Shown here: one piece after another, positions 1 through 11,669 of the stretch
Layout: each line of letters begins with the position of its first letter
How positions within the stretch are numbered: the first letter of the stretch is position 1
DNA from: Papaver somniferum
Taxonomy: Eukaryota > Streptophyta > Magnoliopsida > Ranunculales > Papaveraceae
NCBI RefSeq assembly: GCF_003573695.1
Contig: NC_039362.1
Location: forward strand, 109,905,120-109,969,119
DNA length: 64,000 nt
Reading direction: 5' to 3'
Notes under the pieces: model-generated
What the model was told of the DNA's origin: nothing
What the model saw: only the letters and a program-made list of their open reading frames with translations
The model's database searches: none
Position numbers and translations under genes: made by a program

Positions 1-109
1 CTCGTGATTTAAGAAAAGATCTCATAACATATTTGCACCATGGATAGTTTGATCCGTCAAATCTTGGCGGTATGTTAATCGAAGTCGATTCATGAGAACT
101 CGAATTCAT
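1..109 (-). CDS. Copia gag N-terminus, partial (runs off window)
   Basis: Reading the minus strand from an ATG at 109 gives an open frame to the window edge with the segment PPRFDGSNYPWCKYVMRSFL. This matches the N-terminus of plant Ty1/Copia gag polyproteins, whose usual pattern is a PP.FDG.NY..W...M..FL block. The start lies about 57 bases downstream of a tRNA-iMet-type primer site, where gag of a Copia element should begin. Gag forms the cytoplasmic particle that packages element RNA. Only about 36 residues are visible, so whether the element is intact cannot be judged. The family is seen directly; activity is unknown. Confidence 0.75.
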   Translation of the reverse strand, partial: MNSSSHESTSINIPPRFDGSNYPWCKYVMRSFLKSR

Positions 110-165
110 TTCTTATAGGTTGGATCGCACCAAACACAGATTGTTATACCTTTTCGTGTTTTCCT

Positions 166-177
166 GCTCTGATACCA
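166..177 (-). other. Primer-binding site, tRNA-iMet type
   Basis: The minus strand reads TGGTATCAGAGC, the standard Copia primer-binding site complementary to the 3' end of initiator Met tRNA. It sits 2 bases inside the LTR edge at 180. This fixes the element as minus-strand, with its body to the left of the window. Confidence 0.85.
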
Positions 178-179
178 AT

Positions 180-3012
180 TGAAAAGACGAGGGTACCCAA
201 ATATACCTCAATCTAAAACTTTTCCACCTATAAGTCCTTTCTCCGAAAGTGCTTGTCTATAGACTGAGTCGAGACAATACAACTAATCGGTTCACACTTC
301 GTGTGGTCGTCTATGGATACGAGATCGTGAGAATACGACAACAAGATAACTTGTATGATAGAATATAGATACAAGATCGATACAATACAACAACGAAGTA
401 TGTGTACTTGATAATAGGTTCAGACTTAACCAAACTCTAGGGATTGTCTATCAAGTAAAATATGAATTAACGTTTGTGTAATTTACTTTAAATTATAATA
501 ACAACAATTATAATTGCGGAAAATAACAGTTAATGACACGACAAGATTTTGTTAACGAGGAAACCGCAAATGCAGAAAAATCCCGGGACCGTACAGAATT
601 GAATACTCTCAGAATTAAGCCGCTATACAAAATCAAACCAACTTCGAATACTTGAGACCAAGCAGCTAAACTTATAGTTCCCTAGTTTCCTCAGTATCCC
701 TGCGCCTCCAACTTGTTAATAAGTCACGCACTAGGAACAATTTCTTTGGTTCGTATTCCAAACAGTAAATGAACAACAAATCTGATCGGTAACAACTCTT
801 TTCAAACAAGGTGATTTGAGTTTGACAAAGGCTCTTTTGTTTAACCAATAAACTCCTTTGTAGGGTCCTTAGATAAATCTCTCAAAAACTACCGAAGTAA
901 TTGTTAGACTAATCAATCCAATCTATCACAAAGATAAACCGATTATAGTTGGATCCCTTTCCAGCCGAAACAAGTATTGTGCACACCAAAGATTATGAAC
1001 CCAAAAAGTCTTCTTGTCATCAAATCTTCTTTAATCTTCAATCAGCACCTGCACACAATCAACTTGAATCTCTTGTGATCAATCATACACAGAACGGAGT
1101 CTGTTAATGTTGGATTATCACAAGACAGTCTAAAGATCTATAAAACAGTCTAAAGATCCCCGTCGAAACTTCGATCTAGTTTGAGTGAATCTTATATCAG
1201 AAGAGAAGATTTTCAAGCATAAACAAACTAGGTGCAATCAAAGTTAAACAACCGTCAGTCAATCAAATCAATTAAAAAATAATAATAAACCGCAATTATC
1301 TAGTTTGCCACCAATGGTACTAATAGAGCTTCTCAATCCCAAAGAAGTCTTTAAACTGAGCGCCCGTAAGATATTTCACCTAATTAGGTTACTTTCCTCT
1401 CCGAATAGGCGGCTCCACCAGTAACAACACAACTAGGTAGTTTTGCTGGCTCTAAGGATTAGTTTGCTAGAAATGCAAACTTCAATATTTATAAACAAGG
1501 AAGTTTGGGCACCAAGGAATTTCCCAAACCGAATATTCTCAAAGATATGCAATAAACACAAAATCGGTTTTCATAATTTCTGGAAATGCACTGTCCAAAT
1601 ATTGACCGAAATTCCAAAAGAAAAATCTATAATCAGTAAATGCACATTACTAATTATTATTTTCTAAAGATATGCATTTAATTGCTGGAGATTAAATAGC
1701 ATATAAAAACTAACAAACCTTAATTAAAAAAATTTCAATTTATTTCGATCCTGGGATTCTCCTTTAGCTATTAAGAAATATCTTTGAACAATTAATGATA
1801 AGAGTTACTGCACATGTTCAAAGTATTTGGACATCTTTGCTTTGCAAGTCCTTTTTTCATACTTACAATCTTGGAAACGGTTTGCCATACTTCCAAACAA
1901 CTTTAGAATTGGTTCGTCTGAATTCCAAGAATTATGTGATTGATTATCCTATCAAATCACCAATTATAGGTTTCTCGGTTCTACCAAAACAAGTTCGATT
2001 CTACCTCCATGTGAGTATTGTGCATAGTCACGCTAGTTACCAAAATTCGGTTGACTATGTACTAGGATCGGTTCCCCACAACTTATGGTAACTACCTGTA
2101 TTCGGTTGCACATGTCCATAGGATCGGTTCCCCCAAAACTACAAACTTGTTGCACATGTTCATAGGATCGGTTCCCCCATCTACTAAAAACGTGTTGCAC
2201 CTCTTACAAGGATCGATTCCCTCTTGCAAATTTGTTGCACCTCTTACTAGGATCGGATCCCCAATGACTAGATAAAAGTTTCTATTTACAAGGCATCAAT
2301 CATACCATCTTGAGTGATTACTTAAGATCGGTTTCACTAATAAAAGTCATACCAATATATAAGTCAGGACTTGTGAATAGTTTTACCAAGATACATAAAC
2401 AACTTTATGAGAGGCTATACTAAACACACATATTGGTAATTCAAAATAGATTTGCAATGAATAACAATACCCAATAAGCCTAGTGATTTCCCTTTCAATT
2501 CAAAAAACAAGTTTATGAACTTACTTCCTTTAAACGAATGTAAAACATTGTTTCCTAGGATGAAATCTTCACTCATACCCATACATAATCACAATAGCAT
2601 TCATATGATCATGTCGATGTATTATATACAAAGTTTAATGGTTAAGCAATAAAGCTCGTATTGTATTCCTTAATACTATGTCTAGCTAGAGTTTCATACA
2701 CAGCTTCACAGTTATGTTTTCAATATGCACGACTTGAAAGATACGTTAGGGAAAGAAACGGTTCAAGTCAAATATTACTAACCTCAAGAGGAAGGATGAT
2801 GTTGTCTTTGTAGCTCCACACTTCTTCTCATTCTTCAAGTCTTCATGTAATACTTGTAAGTCTCATATCCTAACACTTTCAAGCTAACCTATACGAAGTT
2901 GACTCTAGTATATAATCAAGCGACTCTTTAAATGAGTTTTGATTCACTAGAATATGACAACCAAACTTGAAATACCAACGCTTGGTGGGTTCAACCGATC
3001 TATGCTCTAAAA
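180..3012 (-). mobile_element. 5' LTR of a long-LTR Copia element
   Basis: On the minus strand the repeat starts near 3012 with TTTTAGAGCA, one base off the family start TGTTAGAGCA, and ends in CA at 180, just before the primer site. Its length is 2833 bp, large for Copia. It is homologous, in inverted orientation, to the solo LTR at 6506-9137: both share the block reading TTTCTGCATTTGCGGTTTCC and the 5' end. The right edge abuts LINE ORF2 sequence in mid-domain, so the element inserted into the LINE and the other half of the LINE should lie to the left. Short open frames inside it are not coding. Confidence 0.75.
2035..2265 (-). repeat. Five 40-56 bp tandem units inside the Copia LTR
   Basis: The plus strand shows GGATCGGTTCCCC or close variants at about 2065, 2121, 2165, 2210 and 2250, mostly preceded by a GTTGCAC block. 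Spacing is 56, 44, 45 and 40 bases. The units are diverged and lie within the LTR. Confidence 0.7.
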
Positions 3013-6000
3013 TTTTCAACAATTATGGATTCAACCATTTAAATTCTTTTTATCTTGGTCACATGATTCAAGATGTACTACTGAGATATATAAAGCATGG
3101 GACAAAGAAGTTAATGGTTCACCAGGCTACAAGTTCATTAAGAGACTTCAATTCACTAGAACTGCTCTCTCTAAATGGAATAAACTACACTTTGGTAACA
3201 TTAATCAAAATGTGGATAATCTGCAACAAGAGTTAGCTGAGATTCAAAAGCTTCCATTTTCCAGAGATAATACTGTAAATGCAGGAGAGTTAAGCATGGA
3301 GTTAAATAAATGGCACCAAATTCAAAGTAAATTTAACAAGCAAAAATCCAGGGACAACTTTGTGAAAGATATGGATTTCAATACTAAAATACTTCCACAT
3401 CTTAACAAAAAGGAAAAGAGCAAGAAATAATATTGACTCCTTGAGAGACAATAATGGTTCTTGGTACACTAAAGAGAGGATATCTCTATTCTTCTTACAT
3501 CCCATTTCAAAGATATAAGTACTTATATTTCACCTGTTATAGAAGAACGTCACTACACTCTCCTACCTTATCTAATCTCAGATGAAGATAATAGGAAATT
3601 ACTATTACTTCCAACTGATGAAGAAATTTTAAAGACTCTTAAAGGTATGGAAAATTGGTCTGCACCTGGACCTGAAGGTTTTCAAGCTGGTTTCTATAAA
3701 TCTCAATGGAGCACAGTTGGAGCTGATGTTTGTGAAATGGTCAAAAGGTTCTTTACTACTAAGCACCTACCCAAACAGCTTAACAAGACATATATATCTC
3801 TTATCCCTAAGAAGAATAATCCAAGTAAATTCAGACCAATTGGATTATGCAACACTTCATATAAGATCATTTCAAAGATTTTTTCCAATAGGATGAAGCC
3901 ATTTATGGATACAATTATATCTCCATATCAAGATGCACATGTCTCTGGTAGATTGGTTAATGATAATACCATCATTGCACATGAACTCATTCATTCAATG
4001 AAAAGAAAACAAGGTGAAGGAGGTTGGTTAGATCTCAAGTTAGACATGTCTAAAGCTTTTGATAGGCTTGAATGGCCTTTTCTCTTGAAGATCCTCACAA
4101 GTTTTGGATTCTCTGAAGACTGGTGTCAGTTGATACATCAATGTATTAGTACAACTTCTCTATCTGTCCTTCTTAATGGCTCTCCTTGTGATGAATTCAA
4201 CCCTACAAGAGGAATAAGACAAGGTGATCCTCTTTCTCCTTATCTCTTCATCTTAGCCATGGAATGGTTTTCAAGAACAATAGTTGTTGCTCATCATTCT
4301 AAAAGCATTAAAGGGATCTCAGCTGAAAGATGAGCTCCTCCTATAAATCATCCACTTTTTGTAGATGATTGTCTCATCTTCACTCATGCTAATTTAACCA
4401 GTGTGAATAATCTACTTCAAGTTTTGAATTATTTTAGTTCACAATATGGTCAAGTCATCAATTTTGACAAGTCCTCAGTATACTTCAGTGGCAATGTGGA
4501 TCCTAGCTCTTGTAACACCTTAAGGCAGATTTTGGGTGTAAAGTTAATGGATAAAAATGAGAAATATTTAGGTTCTCCCCTCATTATTGGTAAATCTAAA
4601 GTTAGAGATTTTGAAGATATTCAACTGGCTTTTGATAGAAGATTAGGTACTTGGCAAGGTACCACCATGCATCAAGCTGGCAGAATCGCAATGGTCAAGG
4701 CAGTACTTAATTCAATTCTTACTTACCAGATGAGCACCTTTAAAATGCCAAAAAAGCTTTTGAAGAAATTAGACACTACTCAAAGGAAATTCTGGTGGGG
4801 TTTCAAATCTAACAAGGGAGCAAATCTTATAGCTTGGTTGAATATGTGCATCTCAAAGGATCTTGGAGGTCTAGCTTTCAGAGACCTTAAAAATGTTAAA
4901 CCATGCTCTTCTCACAAAGTTAGCATGGAGAATTTATAATCAAGAGGATCATATGTTAAGCAAAGTTCCCAAAGCTAAATATTACAAACAAGAAGATTTT
5001 ATGCGTATTAATTCTCAAAAAAATAACACCTCTAGGGTCTGGAAAGGAATTGAACAAGGACTTTCTATTCTGCAACAGAATTATTTTATGAAGGTTAACA
5101 AATGGCAAGAAGACTATGATATGGAAGGATAAATGAATTTTGGGGCTCAATGAATTGGTTGTTCCTGTAGATAATTCTCATTATCAGTACATATATGTCA
5201 GTGGACTCATTATTAGTGACACAAATAATTGGAACATTTCTCTGCTCAATACTCTCTTCTTACCATAAATTGTTGAAAAGATCAAGTTTATGCAGATCTC
5301 ACAATCAGAAGAAGACATTCTAAGATGGTCTCCTGCAAAAGATGCAATTTTTTCAGTCAAAAGTGCTTATAATAAGCTCACAGAGAGAAGAATTCAGCAT
5401 CAAGTCAGTATTAGTTCAGTCCCCAAAATTGTGTGGAAGTGTTTATGAAAGATGAAACTACCACATAGAGTTATTCTTTTTACATGGAAATGACTCAATA
5501 ATGTTGTTCCTACTAGAGAAAGACTATCTCAACACAATTATTCTATAGAACAACATTGCAGTATATGTCAAGCTGAAGAAGAATCTCTCTTTCATTTGTT
5601 GCTTACTTGCAACCATGCCAAGGATGTCTGGAGATTGCTGAATATAGACATTGATCAAGTTATCATGAATTGTCACAATATTCAAGACTAGATCATTTCG
5701 TGGTTCACTAATGTCAGTAATTCAAACTCAGAAGAACATGATATCTGGAGGAGAACTCTCATGGTGGCGTGTTGGATAATATGGAAGGAAAGATGCGAAT
5801 GTGTCTTTAAGGATAAAACTCTAAACCCTCTTAACAATGTAGCTAGAATAAAATTCTAGTTGATCAGTTTTTCAAGTCTACCAAGTCAAAATACAGATAG
5901 TCATGCTAGCTTAGTTCATAGAAACTTCAACCTGAATATGCATGTTGATGCTAACTCATTTACTATTTATGTCGATGCATCTTTTGATTACGACTCTAAT

Positions 6001-6430
6001 AACTGTGGCACCGGTATGGTGTTGGTTTCTACTGCAAGTAAACTCACAGTATTGAAAGGCTCCTATGCAGATAGAATAAGAGATCCATAGGAAGGGGAAT
6101 GCACAGCTATTTTGGAAGCAGTGAGATGAATTAAAGCATTGGGTCACACAAAAATCAACATTATAACTGATGCAAAGAATGTGGTCAATTCAATTAATTA
6201 TGACAACTCTTTGTCAGATGGGAATACAGGAAAATAATCAGAGATATTAAGTTACTGTTAAATTCCTTCAATTTCTGGAGTTTTAATCATATTGTTAGAG
6301 ATAATAATTGCTTAGCAGATAGTATTGCTAAGAAAGTGAGGCCAGCTAACTCTTTTGTGGAGGAACTACATAATGTTCCATGTTGTCCTGAAACTCTTTT
6401 AGGAAGGCATATTGCGCCCATCATTGCTTA
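3013..6430 (+). pseudogene. LINE ORF2 remnant: reverse transcriptase, zf-RVT, RNase H
   Basis: ORF2 encodes the enzyme that nicks DNA and copies LINE RNA in place. Visible parts: the linker with LSKWNKLHFGNI near 3170-3210; RT from 3647, with PGPEGFQAGFY, the LIPKKNNPSKFRPI block, the LDMSKAFDRLEW motif, GIRQGDPLSPYLF, and an FVDD catalytic box near 4362; a CSIC...H...C zinc region near 5550-5630; and RNase H (RVT_3-like) with YVDASFD near 5970, ILEAV and ITDAKN near 6110-6180, and HIVRDNN near 6290. Breaks: TGA at 4331, a frameshift near 4895, TAA near 5130, further stops near 5446, 5492, 5690, 5858 and 6088, and a frameshift near 6215. The long open RT stretches suggest moderate age. It is surely non-functional. 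Confidence 0.88.
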
Positions 6431-6460
6431 AATAAAATTTTCTCTTTTATATAAAAAAAT
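3013..6460 (+). mobile_element. L1-type LINE, 5' part cut off by the Copia insertion
   Basis: Continuous homology to plant L1 ORF2 runs from 3013 to about 6430, followed by an A-rich tail near 6450-6462. The endonuclease domain that should come first is absent, because the Copia LTR ends at 3012. Order is pre-RT linker, RT, zinc-knuckle region, RNase H, as in plant L1 elements of this type. No target-site duplication could be placed, because the left end is outside the window and the right end is vague. Confidence 0.85.
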
Positions 6461-7218
6461 GTCAACGCGCTTCGACCTGATCAACTTTTTTTTTTAGGCA
6501 AAGATTGTTAGAGCACTGCTCGGTCGAACTCGCATGCATTGCTATCTCAAGCATGTTTGTCAATGTTAGTGATAAAAACTATAAGTCTTGATTTCTAGCC
6601 TATTTATAGATGTCTCGGACTAGGCAATAGTTTGTGTAGTTGAGCTTAGACTTCATGGCGCTTATCACTTGAAGACGAAGAACTACTAAGGAGAGCTTGT
6701 GGAACTTCATCGACAAAAGGTATGTGGAGACTTAAACTCATCTATCACTTGGAAAGTATATTTCTACTCTATCTCCTATATTGAGACATAAGTCGTGTTA
6801 CGGTATAGTTTTCTCTATACACATTTGAGATTTCGAGCTGAGTATATCTCGCTTACATATTTATCAAAATATGTGTTGATAAGATTTCGCTTCGACCAAG
6901 TTCATCTTATATCATGAGAAAATTGTCGAGTAACATCTTACATGGTTTGTATGATACAATCATTTGGTGTAAGACTTGGAATGTTTCGATAATGATTATT
7001 TCAATATCTTGGAAATTGCTTTGATGTTAATAGTGTGTGAAAATGGCTATTCTCATTATAGAAGAATGTTTCAATGATTGAAATAAAAGAGTTGATGATG
7101 TAACCATCTTTGGATATAAGTATATATAGTGTGTTCGCACATTAGTGTATAAATCCATAAACCGGGAACCAAGTGTATGCATATGTGTGTATACCAAATT
7201 GGTGAAGGAGACAAGATA

Positions 7219-7520
7219 AGTATGCGTACCCGTACGCATATTGGTAGAAGTTTTCGAACCGAAAATATCTTCCGAGTTTGGGAATTACAAACTCCTAAAC
7301 AAGTCACCTTAAGTATGCGTACCCGTACGCATACTGGTAGAAGTTTTCGAACCGAAAATATCTGCTGATTTTGGGAATTACAAACTCCTAAACTAGTCAC
7401 CTTAAGTATGCGTACCCGTATGCATACTGGCGGAAGTTTTCGAACCGAGAATTTCTGCTGAGTTTGGAAACTTAAAAAACTCAAATCCGGTTGCTTAAGT
7501 ACGCATACCCATACGCATAC
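7219..7520 (+). repeat. Four 93-bp tandem units, each led by a perfect palindrome
   Basis: Units start at 7219, 7312, 7405 and 7498, exactly 93 bases apart. The first two open with the inverted pair GTATGCGTAC and GTACGCATAC around CC. The third has one change and the fourth is a diverged partial unit. The remainder of each unit includes GAAGTTTTCGAACC. The array is inside the LTR, upstream of its TATA box. A 137-aa minus-strand open frame over it is a by-product of the repeat. Confidence 0.9.
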
Positions 7521-7990
7521 TTAAGCTGGTTATTTTATCAAATTGGTCTGTTTAGAACTTAAACATTTAAATCATAAGGAATGCAATCTTTGCAAACCAT
7601 GGCTGCAATGTTCATGATTGATTCGAGTGAATCAAATCGATATTGCTTTAATTGTGTTCTTGTATAAATCCATGAGAATATACCAATTGAACAATCTTAA
7701 CTAGTTTCATTTGAGTCATTTGAACTAGTTATGGTTAAGATGAATAAGGTTGATATGAGAGTGATCATATGGCTAACCTCGGTTAACTATTTGTGAACCA
7801 ACATGGTGTACACGTTTAGGTACGGTTACATAAACCTAAATGAGGGTACATTTCATTTGTGTGTAACAAGCTAATTTCGATCTAAGGGTTAAAAGATATT
7901 AGCTTGGTTGAATCAGGTTTTTCATCTAACGACGAATATTGAATGCTTTGTTACTAAGGTAACTTGGATTGCAAACCCTGATTTGAAAAC

Positions 7991-7998
7991 TATATAAA
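7991..7998 (+). promoter_or_regulatory. LTR TATA box
   Basis: TATATAAA lies about 1.5 kb into the solo LTR. It would mark the U3/R border of this Copia LTR. The placement is inferred from sequence only. Confidence 0.5.
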
Positions 7999-9142
7999 GG
8001 AGAACTCTAGTAACTGGGAAACCTAATCCCCACACCTCATGCGTGCTACTAGTTTCATAACTAGAGTCGATTCTCCTTTAACCTTAGGTTTCTTCTCGAG
8101 ACCCTGTAGGTTAACGACTTGAAGACTTCATTGGGATTGTGAAGCCAGACCCAACTATTCTCTTTGTAGTTGCGTGATCTGATCTTGCTGTTTCTATCGT
8201 GTTGAGTACAATTGGAATAATTGACTCGAGATTTTATATCTCCGATAAGCAAGATAGAAAAGTAATCACAAACACCTTTGTCTCATCGTTTGTGATTCCA
8301 CAATAACTTGTTTCGCTAGTCGATTAAGTTTATTGTGAGGTGACTGATAATATTAGGCTGTTCTTCGGGAATATAAGTCTGGTTTATCAATTGGTTCCTG
8401 TTCACCTTGATTTATCAAAATACGGAACAAAAACTCTTGGGTATTTCTGTGGGAGACAGATTTATTCAATCCTATAGACTTTTCTGTGTGAGACAGATTT
8501 GTTTATCAAGTCTTCGACTTTTGGTCGTAGAAACTCTTAGTTGTGGGTGAGATCAACTAAGGGAATCAAGTGTGTAGTATCCTGCTGGGATCAGAAATGT
8601 AAGGAGCGAAACTGTACCTTGAATCAGTGTGAGATTGATTAGGGTACAACTACAGTTCAGTCCGAAGTTAATTGGTAGTAGGCTAGTGTCTGTAGCGGCT
8701 TAATACAGTATGGTGTTCAAACCGTACTAGGTCCCGGGGTTTTCTGCATTTGCGGTTTCCTCGTTAACAAAATTCTGGTGTCTATGTTATTTCTTTTCCG
8801 CATTATATTTTGTTATATAGTTGAAATATCACAGGTTGTGCGTCAAGATCAATCAATTAGAATATCCAACCTTGGATTGTTGATTTACATTGATTGACAC
8901 TTGAACATTGGTCTTTGGTACCGTTCAAGTTACTCCTCTTATATTCAATCGGGCTCGCAAATTTCTATTTGCTGATTGCGGATTGACTTAAGAGTTAGAG
9001 ATATTAAACTCTTTGATACACTTTATTCTAGATTGAGTCTGAATGTCTAGTTGATTCTCTAGAAAGTGTATTGGAGTAAGTCCTCTCAGATTGCCAAACG
9101 AATTATTGGGTGTGGTTGTTAGACCCACGCATTTTCAAAGAT

Positions 9143-9972
9143 CAACGTAATAATCGCGTGCTCTCTTTATGAGGCAGATATTAAATAATTGTCACTGTCT
9201 TACACCTAACATTTGACCTACCTTTGTCAACTTGACATGAAAAGGTTAATGTTACCCTAGTAGCATATTTTACTGTGAAGATTAATTAAGTCACATGGGG
9301 GATAACATTTTGGGTTTTAGTCTGGCGGTATACAATAGGTGTTAGTTCTCAATGAGAATTTTATAACGGGAAATACATTTAGTCGTGTGAATTGGAAAAA
9401 CTAAATACATAGGGCGTGCAAGTAATTGGTCTCTTATAGTTATTGGTTTGAACATTTCTTCACGTTGTCCAGTCCTCTCACTTCGTTTACGGTAAAGCCT
9501 TTTCGTAGAAGTATTTTTCCCCACTAACATTAAATCATGTAACTTCAGCATTTATAAGTAAGTCACTAATAGACCATGTGTTAGGTACAACAACAATCAT
9601 GTTAGTTATATTTTCAAGATTTGCAGTGATCTTTTCTCTCTTTCTCCCTCTTTAAGACCAAACCTATATCCTCTTTGCAGTTGAATCAACGTTTGAGCGG
9701 TCATGACTTGATTTAGGCAAGTATCATTCGATTGGAATCTCTTGCAAATCAAAACCTTTAACTTCATCGATTTTCTTACTTTATTGTTGTAGAAAACATT
9801 GAATCAGTCTTATTAGATATTAAAAGATTAGGATTATCTGGTTTACATTTATCTTTCTAAATAGTTGTTTCCCATTATCTTAATAAATCTGTAAGGATAA
9901 TAATATGTTGCCTATATATGTTCTTTATGATTTAACTACATTGAATAAGAAAGTGTTTTTTTTATACCTATA
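9143..9972. other. Non-coding stretch, possible LTR of the next Copia element
   Basis: No open frame of interest is present. The right end immediately precedes a primer site at 9973, so part of it (perhaps from about 9590, with CCTATATATG near 9911 as a TATA-like stretch) should be that element's 5' LTR. I could not fix the LTR start. Confidence 0.4.
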
Positions 9973-9984
9973 TGGTATTAGAGC
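9973..9984 (+). other. Primer-binding site variant, tRNA-iMet type
   Basis: TGGTATTAGAGC differs by one base from the usual TGGTATCAGAGC. It lies about 35 bases upstream of a Copia gag start, the expected position. Confidence 0.65.
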
Positions 9985-10019
9985 ATACACCGTTCCTATA
10001 AAAAATCCTAGAAAAAAAA

Positions 10020-10400
10020 TGCCTAAATATTCTTTTGAAACCACTACTTCAGAAACCCCAACTGTACCTATTGAATGGTACAAACTATTTAGAATGGGAA
10101 CAATTTGTCAAACTAGTTGTAGATGGTCGTCGAAAACTTGGGGATCTTACTAGTAGTGAAGAAAACGCAGTTGAATCTGATCCAAAGTTCAAAACTTGGA
10201 GGTTAAAGAATTCATTGGTTACTGGAAGGTTTCTCCAATCCATGAAAATTTCCATCTCTAACCCACATATGTTCATGAGAACTTCTAAAGAAATCTGGGA
10301 TTCAGTTCGTACAACGTACTCGGATCCTGAAAACTCATCCCAAATACATTAGTTGAAATAAAAATTTTGGAGTACAAAGCAAGGTGAGAGAGATATTACA
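10020..10400 (+). pseudogene. Copia gag fragment (second element)
   Basis: Starting at the ATG at 10020 the gag frame needs a shift near 10080. It then reads LNGTNYLEWEQFVKLVVDG, followed by KLGDL, TWRLKNSL, KEIWDSVRTTYSD and NSSQIH. This is the N-terminal gag region of Copia elements of the retrotran_gag_3/UBN2 type. There are stops at about 10350 and 10360. Translation continues as KFWSTKQGERDIT and is then cut at 10400 by the start of another LTR. Gag would form the particle shell; here it is a broken fragment about 120 residues long. Confidence 0.75.
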
Positions 10401-10895
10401 TGTTAGAGCATTGCTCGATCAAACTCACAGGTGTTGTTGTATCAAGCTTGTTGTCAAATTTAGTTGTCAAAACTATATGTTGATTTCTAGTGTACTAAAG
10501 TCAAGTTTCGGATTTAGGGTTAGAAGCGTGTAGTTGAGTGTTGGACATCATTGAACCCTTGAAGATTGAAAACTGAAGTTCAAACGAAGACATCAACGAG
10601 GAATTTATCAACAAAGGTATGTAGTTCTGATTTCATTTGGAATTATTGTTCAATTCTACCTTTCTAATCTATCGAAACAAATGCTCATTCTGTGGAACAA
10701 TTCCTATGACGGTAAATGTACATTTATGTATATATATGCTCGAGGCTATTTGATCCATGACTTTAGTGACAACAACCTTATCCCTGGAAAGGTTGTCATG
10801 TTATAGTGAATGACTTACGAATTCAACGAGCCAATTATGAGTTATAACGAAGAAGTTATGAGTGATTTATTAAAGGAACAGTTATAAGTGTTGCT
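10401..10895 (+). mobile_element. 5' fragment of a long-LTR Copia LTR
   Basis: Begins TGTTAGAGCATTGCTCGATC and tracks the start of the solo LTR at 6506 (shared TGATTTCTAGT-type block, GTGTAGTTGAG, GACATCA, ACAAAGGTATGTAG) for about 490 bases before similarity fades near 10895. It interrupts the gag fragment at 10020-10400. The remainder is missing or too diverged to see, and no second copy of the flanking TTACA was found. Confidence 0.65.
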
Positions 10896-11175
10896 GTAAC
10901 GATTCCAAATTTGTGCACCCATCTAAAACCGGGGTGCACATTCCGGCCCTTCCTATTGGAGGAATAATCAGTCACAAAACCAGAGTTAACTTCCTATTTT
11001 CACTATAAAGGAAAGTTCTCTCTCCATTCTTTTCCGTTGTAATGGTTCAGACATGGACGGGCTTTTTTAATATTGCTCTCGTATGGACGTGCCATTTCAT
11101 ATTTCCGAACTAAGGAACTCTCTGTCCTTAGGGGTTAAAAGAAATATCGTAATGACCCGTAAGTCCTTTTGTTAT

Positions 11176-11400
11176 ACGGGACAACAAAAACATTATCAGT
11201 AGGTACCTAACGGTAGAGAGTTTCAGGGGAGAGTTCTCTGTCAAACCGATACGCCGTACAGGAGCAAAAACATAATCGATAATACCTAATGGTAGAGAGT
11301 TTCGGGGGAGCGTTCCCTATCAAATCAATACGCCATACGGGAGCAACAAAAGGATCATCGATAATATGCACGATGGTAAGTTACCCATATCGCCATATGG
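11176..11400 (+). repeat. Three diverged 79-82 bp tandem units
   Basis: Units start at about 11176 (ACGGGACAAC), 11258 (ACAGGAGCAA) and 11337 (ACGGGAGCAA). The first two share GGTAGAGAGTTTC and all end in a GATACGCC/CATATCGCC-like block. The third is the most diverged. Confidence 0.7.
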
Positions 11401-11669
11401 TTGGAATTATCATCGGTGGGGGATCTGAAGGATAAGTATGTGTCCATTGCTCTGAATGAGTCATTCGAATCACCATCATAGATTATCCCGTCCTAATTAT
11501 CCTTATCACAAACTTCATCTCCATCCTGAGAGTATTCATACAACCAACGTCCATAACATATCAACAAGAGCAAGCCTCCTACATCAAGCGGAGAAATTGT
11601 ATGCACCCCCAGTAGAAGACGAACAACACTAGTTATCTTGTAAGCAGCTGGAGCAAGCATCAAGGTAAA

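Larger units (their letters stand above)
6501..9142 (+). mobile_element. Solo LTR of the long-LTR Copia family, with AAGAT duplication
   Basis: The LTR proper is 6506-9137 (2632 bp), starting TGTTAGAGCACTGC and ending CATTTTCA. It is flanked by the exact 5-bp repeat AAGAT at 6501-6505 and 9138-9142. No primer site follows the right end and no polypurine tract precedes the left, so this is a solo LTR, the usual product of recombination between the two LTRs of one element. It lies just past the LINE tail. A plausible TATA box TATATAAA is at 7991-7998. Confidence 0.88.

Noticed and set aside
1443..2091. Two short plus-strand open frames (74 and 98 codons)
   Set aside because: They lie inside the Copia LTR, use non-ATG starts or AT-rich sequence, and have no recognisable content.
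7071..7484. 137-codon minus-strand open frame with repeated RKLLPVCVRVRILKV
   Set aside because: It is a by-product of the 93-bp tandem repeat in the solo LTR.
7219..7520. CRISPR-like array
   Set aside because: Units are 93 bp and similar along their whole length, so there are no unique spacers; the setting is a plant LTR.
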